From the NCBI GenBank assembly GCA_016801885.1, contig CM028891.1:11825517-11889516 (forward strand): DNA of 64,000 nucleotides. Direction: 5' to 3'. Shown in pieces: positions 1-10,765 of the stretch. The notes under the pieces are model-generated. The model had not been told where the DNA came from. It searched no databases and worked only from the letters and a program-made list of their open reading frames with translations. The stretch is from Toxotes chatareus. Taxonomy: Eukaryota > Chordata > Actinopteri > Toxotidae. Each line of letters begins with the position of its first letter. Position 1 is the stretch's first letter. The translations under genes were made by a program, and so were the position numbers.

Positions 1-399
1 CCATTAAGTTTGACCACACCACTGGAGTTCAATTGATGCGTTGTAGCATGCAGTTAGCGGCTGAATGTTTGCAAGTCCCATGGTGAGAAGTTAGGGATGC
101 TAACTCTGCGCCTGCACACCAAGCACATCAACTAGCTAGCCTTGGGCAAAGGAAGAAAACATGCTGGAGTATTTGAGTCACTTTGCATCCCTAATGTCAG
201 AACAAAACGGTAGCCCCGGCGGTAACGCTCAACGCTTTACTTGTTTATTTATTTCTGTATTTTTGCCCCCTTCTAATCTCCTGTTCCCGAATTAATTACT
301 CAATTAGCATAGTAAATTAGCGAAACAATTATGATGCATGGAAAACTTCCAGCACACACCATCACAGCCAGTCTGGATACATTTAGTGAAGTGAGGAGG
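1..399. other. Non-coding sequence with a homeodomain-motif cluster
   Basis: No open frame of note. Positions 289-321 hold closely packed TAAT-type motifs (TTAATTAC, CAATTAG, AAATTAG), the sort of cluster seen in homeodomain-bound enhancers. The rest is mixed sequence with a short TTTATTTATTT stretch near 244. The regulatory role is inference from motif density only. Confidence 0.3.
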
Positions 400-417
400 A
401 AAAAAAAAAAAAAAAAA
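400..417. repeat. Poly(A) tract
   Basis: Uninterrupted A homopolymer. Nothing retroposon-like is visible on its upstream side and no target-site duplication was found, so it is called a simple repeat and not a retroposon tail. Confidence 0.85.
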
Positions 418-1959
418 GATGAACGAAAGCAGGCAGGGTGGCTTAGAAACTAAAACCAGAGAGTTTGTAGTGAAATAAAACATTTTAACAAATGGTCTTG
501 CCAAATGAAATGTGATACCCTCTTCTCAGTGTGAAATGTAATAAAAATAGCAGTACAAATTTATTAGCAATGTATAAAAGTAGCAATGAATTAATTCTTC
601 ATGCTTCTTAGAAGGTTGCATGGAGTGCACAAGGAATTAAGTGCTTTCCTCTTTCTAACCCGATGCCTGCACGTTTACACAGAAATGATGGAGCTGTTTG
701 TTGAGAAAAGAGTAGGTTTCTCTTAATTCTTTCACTTTTACATGTACAGTTAATGCATGGTGTGTGCTTTAAAACATAAATCAGTACAGTACACCACACA
801 GCAGCCCCTCTATGTAAAATTCCACATCTTAGCCTTCTTGGAATTCACCAGAGCAGTGGGAAAATTGGCCCTTTGGCATCCAAGTATCCCACAACTGGAT
901 AATAGTACAGCCACCCACTCTGCCTCTTCTTCTGCCAGTTGGCTAGAGAGAAGGCCTCCTGCTTTTGTTTAGCAGGCGGACAGGGAAGAGGTTCAATATT
1001 TGGATCTCTGAGCAGGTGAATCACCTATGTCGAACAGAGTAAAGGGTTTGGCCACTGAATAATTGCTGCTCTTTGTAGGTCTCGGAAGAATCTCTGTGTT
1101 TCGTGCACCTATAATAAGAGAGTGCTGATCTGACCAGCACTAGCTCCAGTTGCAAGGCGTGCACAAGACTCTCACTCTGCCTGAACCACACCTTTCTCTG
1201 AGACAGCACTGGACCAGTACCAGCCTGCTGTGAAGGTGGTGGAGGGGACTGATGTATGTGTCGTCCCCTTGGCTCGTCCTCGTGTGCAGGAAGTTAAAAA
1301 CCCCACATCTTCTATTTTCTGCAGCAGAGCTCACTGCTGTGCCCCCTCACAAAGTTTTATCAGGAGTGGATTGCAGTGGAACATTGCTGCATGCTCACAC
1401 GCTACAGCTGGTTAACCTCTGATACAGAGGTCTATTTACTGGGCCCCCCAAAAAACACCATAAAATCCATCCTGGATATCAGCCCAGTGAACACTGAATT
1501 GCTTGTATGCAATTTCATTTACTGACTTTAAAGAATCTCTTCCAACTTTTGGTGACTTGTTTTGAACTTTGACCTCTGACTACAATACAAAGAGTGCTCA
1601 ACTGTACTCTTGGACACAGGAAGTGCAGACCTGTACGCAGAGATTAAACTTTAATTAAATTAAGATTAAAGCAAAATTGAATTACTTTTTTTGTGTGTTT
1701 TGTTCATGAAAAGTTCAGCTAAGTGCTTAAGGCAGTGACTGACAGTCACAACCTCAATGTAACGTCTTACATTCTTATAATTTTGCTATTCTAAGATCAT
1801 TAGTGGTCGGGTTGAAAAGTAAAAGTTGACGTGGCAGCAATACTAGAGCAAAGGCCATTATGTTGTTATGTTTTCAGAGAATTTTTGAGTTTCAGGCAGG
1901 TGTGGAACGGTGGCATCACAAATTTCCATTGGCATGCTCCCAGTGGCACAAGTTCCTTG
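418..1959. other. Intergenic or intronic filler, nothing recognised
   Basis: Mixed sequence on both strands with only short open frames (60-70 codons) that lack recognisable motifs. Around 1643-1680 there is an AT-rich run built from TTAATTAAATTAAG-like words. No mobile element, RNA gene or splice pair was recognised. Confidence 0.6.
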
Positions 1960-2180
1960 TGAATATCACATACCTCATTACGGTCCACTCAGTTTAGGTT
2001 CAGTGTGTAATTAGTTTAATGAGTGTTGTCCACTGAGAGTACTGTGGAGGGCTGCATCTCCTCAGCTAATGCATTTGCATGACAATATGAGAAGTGAGCA
2101 GATTGCACATCATAGTAGAACAGTGGGCTACTCTCCTATGTGTAATAAAAGATCAGAAAGTCACTGATGGTTGAAGTGAG
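1960..2180. promoter_or_regulatory. Candidate non-coding regulatory element with SOX-POU composite
   Basis: Repeat-free block with homeodomain words (GTAATTAG, TTTAATGAG near 2006-2024) followed by an octamer and SOX pair at 2073-2086. On the minus strand this reads ATTGT-C-ATGCAAAT, the spacing and orientation of the classical SoxB/POU heterodimer site. The motif is seen directly. That the block is an enhancer is inference, and conservation was not testable here. Confidence 0.4.
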
Positions 2181-2883
2181 TGGACTAACATTACATACTC
2201 GACAGCTCTCTTCTTTTTAATTGCATTACATTGTTGGGCAAATATCTGCTTTAATTTGTCCATTTGTTTGTTTGTGTGTGTGTTTTTTCCCCTTCCTCTC
2301 ATTTATCTCTTCCAAGGCCGATGCAATCTGTTCAGTCTTGTCATGTAAATAAAAGCTGCATCTTGAATAGAGGAAATTAAATTCAAAGCATCCCACTGGC
2401 TGCCTGGCAGCTACATCAAATGGCTGAAACAAGAACCTCTGTTATACTTTGAGCGGTGTTGTGTTTCGCGTAAGAGCTTAAAGCCACTGCAGGGACAAAA
2501 GAGAGTTCGGTGGAAGTCCGAGGCCAAAGTGAAGGAGGATAAAGCTCATGATTTTGATGAAGCAAGTTGATTAATTTAGCAAGTGCGCTACAATCTGCAC
2601 ATTTTGGCACAATGTCCAGTATAGTAAAATGTTTTCAAAGGCTTTAATGCTCTAACATGTATAATGTAATATACATTCATGAACAAGCAGCCAAATTCCA
2701 AAACAGTATGACAAGTTATGTATATTTAAGAACTTAAAGAAAAAAAAAAAACTCAATTAAAAATTACTACAAAGTCTTCTGGCTGGAAAGAGACAGCCTG
2801 TTACACTTTAATTCAAAACCCATCTATCTCGCTAAACTGTGTTTTCCGCTCGAGATTGCAAATTCAATGGTCTCCATCTCCTC
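2181..2883. other. Non-coding sequence, nothing recognised
   Basis: Contains a GT/T-rich patch near 2260-2292 and a poly(A) run at about 2740-2752, otherwise unremarkable. Minus-strand frames of about 65 codons are low in any recognisable motif and are treated as chance. Confidence 0.6.
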
Positions 2884-2904
2884 TTTTTTTTTTTTTTTTT
2901 TTTT
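2884..2904. repeat. Poly(T) tract
   Basis: About 21 uninterrupted T residues. On the minus strand this would be a poly(A), but no LINE or SINE body was recognised beside it. Confidence 0.85.
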
Positions 2905-2959
2905 CGGGAGGAAAGACAGCAGTCGGAGCGTCACCAGTCCTCGCCTGTCAAGGCTGTCA

Positions 2960-3260
2960 CAGCTGGACTCCGCTTGTGAGTTGATTAAAATAGGAGAGTC
3001 CATACCTAATTAAAAAGCTCTTCCCTTTTAATGCGAGAGTGTTAAATAAAGGAGCGGGAGAGGGGATATAAACAGCCTCCTGACAGATCGTTCATTTGCA
3101 GAAACTCCAGGCTCCCTGTTGGCTTGAGTGGAGTGTGTGTGATGAGAGTGTTGATTTGGGGTGGAGATGCAGTGTCAAAGGTCACCTTTATGGTGACACC
3201 ATGCTATCCTTTAATTGAGTGTCCATCCTGGGTATCTCCAGTGTATAAAAGTTTTTTATT
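2960..3260. promoter_or_regulatory. Candidate regulatory element with TATA-like box and nuclear-receptor palindrome
   Basis: The block begins with TAAT-type words (GATTAAAATAG, CTAATTAAAAAG). It then has GGGATATAAACAG near 3063-3075, a TATA-box-like word. About 100 bases later comes GTGTCAAAGGTCA (3172-3184), a DR1-like nuclear-receptor site containing AGGTCA, nested in a perfect 13-base palindrome at 3177-3189 (AAAGGT-C-ACCTTT). Outer arms GTGTCA and TGACAC (3172-3177, 3193-3198) extend the symmetry. No CpG island or downstream open frame supports a gene promoter, so enhancer is as likely as promoter. Confidence 0.35.
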
Positions 3261-3327
3261 TTGAGATTTCATTTCAGGTTTTGACATTATAATATTCTTT
3301 TTATGTTATTGTTTCCCCTACCCACAG

Positions 3328-3394
3328 CGAAGATTGGAAATGAGGTAAAAAGCAGCCTTCCTGTCTGTATTTCCTCTCTCGCCTCAAAGGGCAG
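3328..3394 (+). other. Exon-like segment with good splice sites (unproven)
   Basis: A pyrimidine-rich acceptor ending CCCACAG precedes position 3328, and a donor GCAG|GTAAAGT follows position 3394. The 67-base interval is open in only one frame (two bases, then 21 codons reading KIGNEVKSSLPVCISSLASKG). No homology was recognised. An alternative 17-base microexon ends at GAG|GTAAAA within the same interval. Chance splice-like pairs are common in 64 kb, so this is a candidate for a coding or lncRNA exon and nothing more. Confidence 0.15.
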
Positions 3395-5563
3395 GTAAAG
3401 TCTTCAGCCTGAATCTTGTGTTTATTTTACAAGTGACCCCCACTGTTGCTGCTGCTGGTTAGAGCTCCCCCTGGAGGTAGAGATGATAGAGTGGGTGGAG
3501 AGGGGCAGGCAGGGAATGTTTTCCAGTTTAAAGTTACAGTATTCGTGGACCCTGGTCTTAGTTTGAAGTCATGAAGTGACGCAGACCAGAGAAAAATGTT
3601 AAAAATCAAAAAATGTGCTGCCCTTTTTATAATATTTCTTTAACCAACAATCAACAAGCAATCTCCAAATTAGTGACATTTCATACACAGGAATGTCACA
3701 GGAATCCATGCTTGAACAAAAATAGAAATATCCTGTAAAGTGTAGCTTGTCTAAATTTCCAAACGCCTCCTTCCCTAGAAAAAGTGAATATGATATATGG
3801 CTTAGCTGGCCGTGAACTTTGTCATTTTCAACACCTAAGTGCCACTCGTCACCCAAGAGGCTGGGGGTAACTGGTGGAACTTGAGCATTGAGATCATCAT
3901 TCAGTGCAGTGGTCGTTTTTTTCCATTGCTCACATACAGTAGAGGTTAACCTTCAGTCCTACATTGACGAAGATTGATTTTCGTTGCAATGATGGTACAA
4001 AATAGCTGCTTTCATTTTTGTTCAAATAGAAATAGAGCCTTACGTGATTTCAAAAATAGGACAGGCAAATGTTTTTGGCATGTTTTTCAGCTTATTGCGT
4101 CTTCCGGGTGATGATGGCCTGCAGGAGACATGCCACGTTGCACACACTTGCTGTGTAGCGTCGTGTGGCTGGATTCCTACCAGTGGTCCAAAAAAATAAA
4201 CAATACACTGAAGAAAAAAATGGGGTAAAACAAAACATGCGTGCTACTCAGTGACGATGGCAACAGTAAAGAAATATTTTTAAGTCGTTAATCTTATCCA
4301 GTCATTACAGCTACAAAGCTGTGCAAGAAAGGAAATATTGTTTTGAATGAAAGAAAAAGCGGACAACTTGACTTCAGCCTGCAGTTGCATAAATAAAGCC
4401 GGCCTCACAAAACAGCAGTACTTGAGAGCTTTTGTGTGGCCGTCGAGTTTTATGATCCTAATTCTTTCGCATATATTGCCAACATAAATATGGCACTTCA
4501 CCGTGGGATGCTCCACGGAGGGTCGTTAAGACCAAGGCTGGACCGCAACAGGTTCGGACACACAACTTTTACTGCAGGCCCTATGAATTTTTCCCATCAG
4601 TGCCTTCTCGGCATGTTTGGGTGTGAGCAGAGGCTGCATACTGTGCGTCCTTTAAAAAATAAAAATAAAAAAATCTGGATTTCTGCTGCTGATGGGAAAT
4701 AATTTAGACCTTAAACACAGAAGAAAACATTGTCTACATTTCTATAGTCAAAATTGTAACAGTGTAAGACACTGGAACAACACACTGAGAAATTTCTTGA
4801 TTCAACCTGGAGAACCTGAACTTCATTTCCCCACACAGTTCTGTACAATATCCTGTGTAAACACACTACATAGAATCAAAGAGAGGTTTTTCTCCTTGTT
4901 TTGCCACAAAATCGAGTTATAAGGCAAGTGCATTTTTTTTTAAATCTTGTAACTAGGAATATGACAGGATGCAGGAAGGTGTATAAATACTATTGCTCAG
5001 TGCATAGTAAAAAACAAGACAGTATGTGTCACGAAAGTAGAAAAAAGCAGCACTTTTGCAAAAAAAGACAAACAAAAGATTAATATTCTACTCTATCCAA
5101 CATGTTTAAGATCTTGGAGAAAATAGAATATGAGAACCTCAAAGGCTATGATGCACAACAGGAAAAAAGCAGTTGACTATATCATCATAACCCTTTGGCA
5201 ACAACACTGTGGTGGGTGATTCAGAAACATGTGCTGCCATTTTATCATGCCGAGGGCCAAGTTTTGGAGCCTTAAACACCCCGCCAAGGCTTGATAAATC
5301 TGGCTTGAAAAATCTCATTTGCGGAGAGTTCGGTATCTGCAACAATATTTATCTTCTTCCCTGTCCAAGGGTAATGGGTTCGGCAGGATGGATGAGGGCA
5401 TAGTCCTCTTGCCTTCAGGTGCAACGATCTCACAGAGGACCCGTAGACAGGCTGCTTATGACGAAGCAAAAGGAAACACATCAACTCCCTCAGTAAACAT
5501 ATCACCATGGTTGAACAATTGGCTATTAGCATAATTAGCCAGCCTGATCTCAGACTTTTTATG
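3395..5563. other. Non-coding sequence, nothing recognised apart from the CTCF-like site
   Basis: AT-leaning sequence with scattered A-runs (for example near 4660-4672 and 5040-5068). Open frames of 60-120 codons occur on both strands and overlap each other without any recognisable domain, so they are treated as chance. No mobile element was recognised. Confidence 0.55.
3462..3477 (-). promoter_or_regulatory. CTCF-like motif
   Basis: The minus strand reads CCTCCAGGGGGAGCTC. It matches the CCASYAGRKGGC core except CCT for CCA and A for the last C. Sequence match only; occupancy is unknown. Confidence 0.25.
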
Positions 5564-5584
5564 CGTGTGTGTGTGTGTGTGTGT
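5564..5584. repeat. (GT)n microsatellite
   Basis: About ten GT units followed by a G-rich patch (GGAGGGGGGTGGG). It is short enough that length polymorphism between individuals is likely. Confidence 0.9.
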
Positions 5585-5939
5585 ATGTTTGGAGGGGGGT
5601 GGGTGTTTTGCTGTTGTTCCACAGCAATTAAACCCATCTAATTTCAAGAAGAACAAACATTCTTTGGTGGCTGGGGGAAAGCTTCGGGGCGCAGAAACTT
5701 CAGGAAAAAAAAGTCCTTGGTGGCACCAAGTCTTGTCTGATGATGTTTGCTAATTATGCAGCCAGGCACTTCCTGGGAAAATACAAAAAGTAATAGGCAA
5801 GGGTCTGCGCCTGAAGCTTATCAAGAAACAAGCAGGCAACTCTATCTGGATATGGCCTTTTGTCTCTTGTACAGAAAAGAGGAAGGAGGATGGAGATAGA
5901 AAAAGAGCGAGAAAACAGAAAATCTAAAGGTCAATTTCC

Positions 5940-6190
5940 AGTGAAGGACTCTGTCTCAGATGTAATTAACCTTTTGATTTAGGACACACCGTCTCGTAAA
6001 TAAGCTGGCAATTAGTTTATTTGGCTATCATGTGATAGTAATGACTCTCATTAGCATGATGTGACCTCCTCTAATCTTTTGCCTCGCAGACTCTTTACTG
6101 GATTTCTTGTCTGGCCTCATAAACTAGCCTCTGATGACTGCTGATGTCCTCCCACTGATAGAACACACAAGCCTAATGTAAAAGGAAGTG
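5940..6190. promoter_or_regulatory. Candidate regulatory element, TAAT-rich with inverted GATA pair
   Basis: Contains GTAATTAAC, CAATTAG, AGTAATGAC, CATTAGC and CTAATC within about 140 bases, plus a perfect palindrome CTATCA-TG-TGATAG at 6025-6038. That palindrome places two GATA motifs in inverted orientation. Low simple-repeat content and balanced composition resemble vertebrate conserved non-coding elements. The function is inference. Confidence 0.35.
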
Positions 6191-9100
6191 TTGCTGTGAA
6201 GTCAGCACTTTTCATCTTTTTTTTATTTCAGCAACATTCAGTCTAATTTTCTGACCGCCACTCTCTTCGCTCATTCTCTTATCTACAGAAGGAGGGAGGT
6301 CAGACTTTGGCATTTGGTGTGTTCTTTTATAGGAAACACTTGAGCAATCAAACGCTTTCCAAATTGGCTCCGAGACACCAGTCAATACAGCCTGGTGTCA
6401 CCAAATGGTGTACGAATAAGACGCCAGTTTCTTAAGTCATTTTACGTGATGATGTGCTTTTCATTTCTCCTCTGACTAACCCCTAACCCTAACTGAAATG
6501 TTAAATGCCATGTCAAACTAAACAAAGTTATACGACATGAAAAAAATCATTGAATGCGCAGGCATGACGTGCAAAATGTCCTTAAAAGTGCTGTGCAATT
6601 TATATGCCATTCTGTGATATCACGTAGAGATGTCAACTGGTAAAGACAACTTGGGTTCTGTAACTAGTTTTTCTTTCTGAAAAAGTAAATTGGGAAACAG
6701 AGTTGGACAGATAATCAAGAACAACAGAGCAAAATGTCTTTTCTCACTATCAGGTCTGAGTAAGAGTTAACGAGGCAGAGCATACAGGAAAATGTGGAGA
6801 ACATGGACTCTGACACTGCAAGCCAGGAAACCACAGGGTAGTAAGATGTGTGAAATGGTCTTCCCTGTGCAGCCTCGCTCAGCGAGGGCCACAGATGTAA
6901 AAATATGGCCTGTTTTTACAGCACACTGACTTTATTGGTGAATTTTGATGGAAATGGCGGCGGCGATTGCCTCACTTGGAACTTGTACACTTTTCTCAAG
7001 GATGAAAAGCTTTTATGCCGTTGCTCGCTTTGATTTTCTACAAAACTAGAACCTTGGGCATAGTTTGGTGTCTGTCATGCTAAATGATGTAAGCCTACCT
7101 ATTAAACTTCTAATGATTAATATGCTTATACGTATTGAAATTACTGAACAGGCAATAGTGACACTGCATATACATTTGAAAACACTGCTCAAAGCATAGG
7201 CACAATATAAAAGTCACGTACTGAAAACTGAAACTCTTTACTGTGTGTAATATATCACCGAATGATTTCGGGTGACAAGCTGAAATTGATGGATTGAGGA
7301 TGCATTTATAAGCATTTCATATCTCATTAAATACATTTATTTATTTTGCAAGGAAGGGTGTTTTTGTTTTCAATGTTTATTGTTTTTTTGCAACAGACTG
7401 ATAATTTAAAAGTCACACAGGTTTTTGTGGAAAGTTGTGGAAGATTAGATCATTCGGAAAAATATAAGAAGATGATGTGAATAAATGAATGTGAACAGTA
7501 TGTGACTGCTCATGCTTGTAAGGGCAGAAGAGAATGTTAGATTTACCTTAGAGATATCTTTACTCCCCTGAGAAAGAGAAAGAGAAAGATCAGTGTAAAA
7601 CAGTTCTATGGGGATTCTAACATTCACAGATTTCCTCTGAGACAGACACTGAACCGATGAGAGAGGGGGAAAAAAAGATCCCCATACACTATTTCTGTCA
7701 GCCCTCATCCCTTTCTTTTTCACTTTCTCTGTCCATATCACCTGTGTTATCTCTGAAGTAGTCATTTATATGGAATAAAAAGAGCAGATGTGGAGAAAAC
7801 GGCTGGCCAAGAAGCAGAAGGCGGTGGCATATAACCGGTGCTAAAGTAAATGTCAGCGCTACTAAACTGCCAGGATTACGGCCCTAAACCCCCCCATAGA
7901 ATTAACAATGCTCATAAAACCCGAAGAGGTTACCAATCTCTGCGGAAAGACTTCCATTATCAAATCATAACCTCACTGACAAGTTGCGAAAGAGACAGTG
8001 ATGGACAAATAATTTCTTGTAATTAGTCAGTATGTGGAGGTGGACTTTTCTGAACTCATCCTCTTGGTACAGAAAACAAACAGCTAATACATACTTGTAT
8101 TCATTCTAATTGTATTCCACTTGATTGCTGTTTTGATTCAAAGAAGGTTAGCAGAGGAAAAGGTTATTTTTCATATCCCTGAGACACCATCAGGCTCTAC
8201 TCACGCTGTCAAAGAGGCCCAATCAGTTCAAACACTACAAGGAGATGATTTTCCACAAGAATGACAATATGTACTGCATGTGTACAGAGGGAGCACAAAC
8301 AAAGTCAGTCTCTAAAAAAACCACGAAACATAAATGCCCAGGAAGAAAGATCAGATGTTCAATGTTCTACCTTATACCACATCGCAAAAACAGCATTGAG
8401 GCTTTGTAATAGAAGAACTAATAAAGAGTTGATTGGAAACAGTTGATCCAAAGGAAAGGTGTCTCTTTGTGTTACTTCAGAATATCCTGGTTTGGCATGT
8501 TTGCACTGGCTCCAGCTCGGCGTCCACATCATCATCCTCAAACATCAAAGATGTCTAGCTCCAGCTGAGATGTTTATCTGCTTCCAAGTCTCGAAGCCAC
8601 CCAGCCAAAAAGAACAATAGTGTTTTCTCACCACCTCAGAGTCCCATGCTCGCCTACTCTACCGCTAAAATGGTCAATATCCCAGAGTTCATAGCTAGTG
8701 CAGCCATTAAACATCCCGACTCTGAGGAAAGCTATGTCAACTGCGTTGCAGACAAAACTTAAAAGCTTCTCTTCCATAACCACTCTGAGCGAAGAGAAAA
8801 GAAAACTTCCTCATGTTTGAGTCCAACTATGTTTCCAGATGTGCCAGGGGTCAGAGGTTAAAGATAAAAGTACCAGGATGTGGCGTACCCCAACTACAGA
8901 CCGGTTTGCAGTGTGTGCATTCCTCACTGGAGGGGGGCGATGAGCAGAAATGCCTTGTGTTTCTTGTTTCCACCGCTCCCAGTGAACGGCCTCATTTTGC
9001 AGTGGTGAATTATGACACCACAACTTTCGTGCTCGCTACTTTGGCAATGTTTACACCAGTGGCACCGAGGCAAAATGTCAGACGTGGTAAACATTGCGGC

Positions 9101-9419
9101 TGAAAAACAAGCAGGGAAGTTGTTTCCTGTCGTAGCTGGAGAAGAGGTCTCAGACACGCCTCCGACCTTCTCCGCAGGGATTCGCCTGAAGTGTTAAAAT
9201 ATTCCATACCTTCCTTTCCAGAGCAAACAAAATCATTTAGCGCCACATCCTTGATTAGGAATTAAAAAAAAAAAAGAAAAGAACTTAGAGTACAGTACAT
9301 AGCAGGCCAAGCAGAGAGTAGGGTTTGACTGATAGCTCTGACTAAGGACCGGCCTTTCCACCCCCTGCCTGGTGCTGAGCAGCAATAGAGACATCACAAG
9401 TTACGTATAAGAGTCTATT
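6191..9419. other. Long non-coding stretch, nothing recognised
   Basis: Mixed composition. An acceptor-like sequence ends at about 6231 (TTTTTTATTTCAG) without a matching exon. A GGCGGCGGCG patch lies near 6957-6966. Minus-strand frames at 7445-7765 (106 codons) and several overlapping frames at 8811-9246 show no recognisable domain. A poly(A) run lies at about 9264-9275. No transposon or RNA gene was recognised. Confidence 0.55.
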
Positions 9420-9620
9420 ATGTCGATTTGAGAATGTCTCCCAGAAATTGGGCTAATTTCACAAAAAAACGCTAATACGATTATTTCAAGTGTGTCAGAG
9501 GCTTAATAAGTGTGGAAATTGGCCTGTCATATAAGACCTGAGAGAGGTGGTAAATTGTGTGATTACAGTTGCAAAGCCTTGGCCTCGCTTATTGTTTCTT
9601 TACATATAGTAATCTGCTAA
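9420..9620. promoter_or_regulatory. Weak candidate conserved-type non-coding block
   Basis: Repeat-free sequence with ACGATTATTTC, CTTAATAAG, GTGTGATTACAG and GCAAAGCC words, flanked by a poly(A) run at about 9655-9672. The character resembles conserved non-coding elements but no diagnostic composite motif was seen. Confidence 0.22.
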
Positions 9621-10469
9621 ATGAAAATGGACTGGACAACTTCATTAGAATTCTCAAAAAAAAAAAAAAAAAGAAAGTGGGCAATATTAATATGACAGAG
9701 ACAACTTTATTGTGGTATTATGGTTATAATGAGCTTTAGAGGATGTGCAAAGATTACATGTCCCTTGAGATGGCTTCTTTTATTATTAGGCTCTGAGTGT
9801 TGGCTCTGAAAAACTGCTTTATTACCCCCAGCCTCTGGCAGACTGGTCCTGCAGAAGCACGACCACAGTGGTCCCACTTATGCATTGGGGAAAAAAGACA
9901 CAGGATATTCAGTTTAGATGTCATGACGATGCAAAGAACTCTATATTCGAGGAGCAGACAGGTTCTGTGAGGTTAAATATATTTTGGAAATTGTTTAGTA
10001 GCTCTTGGAGGCAAAGTAGTTTGTGTGCAGCTATAGATTGAGTGTAGCTTGGAGTGGCTGGCATGCTGAAGAGAGCCCGCAGGGCCACTAGATGGAGTTA
10101 GATCCTACAGAAGAGCTTTGGGACCTTAGCAGAAACAAGACAATAACAGCATAAGTGAAGCAGAGGACACGTAGTCCCTTCATGTGCTCAGACCTTGGGA
10201 AGCGAGAATGCATAGTTTCCTGCACAGAGACCACATTACAATCTTCCAGTGGCCTGGTCTTATTTAGTGTCCTAGGAGCACGCATGATTCATAAATAGAC
10301 TATATACACATACATACCATGGGAGCAGCTACCTTTTATTAAAATGAAAATGATAATCACCTCGAGCGCAACCCCCAGCTTTCAACCTCTCTCATACAGT
10401 GAGCTAATTACCTACGCTAGTGTTTGGATTGTCCATTGAGCTATGAGTGACTAGAATAGGATGCTGAGG
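9621..10469. other. Non-coding sequence with one CTCF-like site
   Basis: Holds the poly(A) run near 9657-9672 and the CTCF-like match at 10085-10097. A minus-strand 65-codon frame over 10088-10285 is a chance frame. Nothing else was recognised. Confidence 0.5.
10085..10097 (+). promoter_or_regulatory. CTCF-like motif
   Basis: CCACTAGATGGAG matches the CCASYAGRKGGC core at every position except the final C (A here). It is the best plus-strand CTCF-like match noticed in the window. Binding is inference. Confidence 0.3.
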
Positions 10470-10499
10470 TTTTTTTTTTTTATAAATAAAAAAAAAAAA
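10470..10499. repeat. T-run/A-run inverted repeat
   Basis: About 12 T residues, a six-base centre (ATAAAT) and about 13 A residues form a near-perfect hairpin-capable palindrome. Likely a simple-sequence feature prone to slippage or cruciform extrusion. Confidence 0.8.
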
Positions 10500-10539
10500 G
10501 ATCAGTAACAACTATATTTCTGCCTTTTTAAGTGTCAAA

Positions 10540-10600
10540 CTGCTGAAAAACGCTTTCTGCTGAAAAAACTGCTTCCAGATTTCTACCAAGTCTACCAAGT
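10540..10600. repeat. Two adjacent small tandem duplications
   Basis: CTGCTGAAAAACGCTTT at 10540-10556 is followed by the near copy CTGCTGAAAAAACTGCTT. Just after, the nine-base unit CTACCAAGT is repeated exactly at 10583-10591 and 10592-10600. The pattern suggests two recent local duplications or replication slippage. Confidence 0.75.
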
Positions 10601-10718
10601 TTGTTAATTTGATAAAAGTGTGGAAAGGCTTGTAAGTTATAACACTTTTGTACTTTTGATGATCTCGAGATCCATCATTATCATGATTCAAGTGATTGTT
10701 ATTTTTAAAAAATTTGCA

Positions 10719-10743
10719 TTTATTTATTTATTTATTTATTTAT
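10719..10743. repeat. (TTTA)n microsatellite
   Basis: Six tandem TTTA units ending directly against a G-rich tract. Confidence 0.9.
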
Positions 10744-10765
10744 GGGGGTGGGGGCGGTGGGGGGT
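10744..10765 (+). other. Potential G-quadruplex tract
   Basis: Runs of five, five, two and six G separated by one- or two-base loops, immediately after the TTTA repeat. It fits a G4-forming pattern if a long run is split. Structure formation is not shown. Confidence 0.5.

Noticed and set aside
6481..6492. CCCTAACCCTAAC, telomere-like sequence
   Set aside because: Only two units. Too short for an interstitial telomeric repeat and expected by chance.
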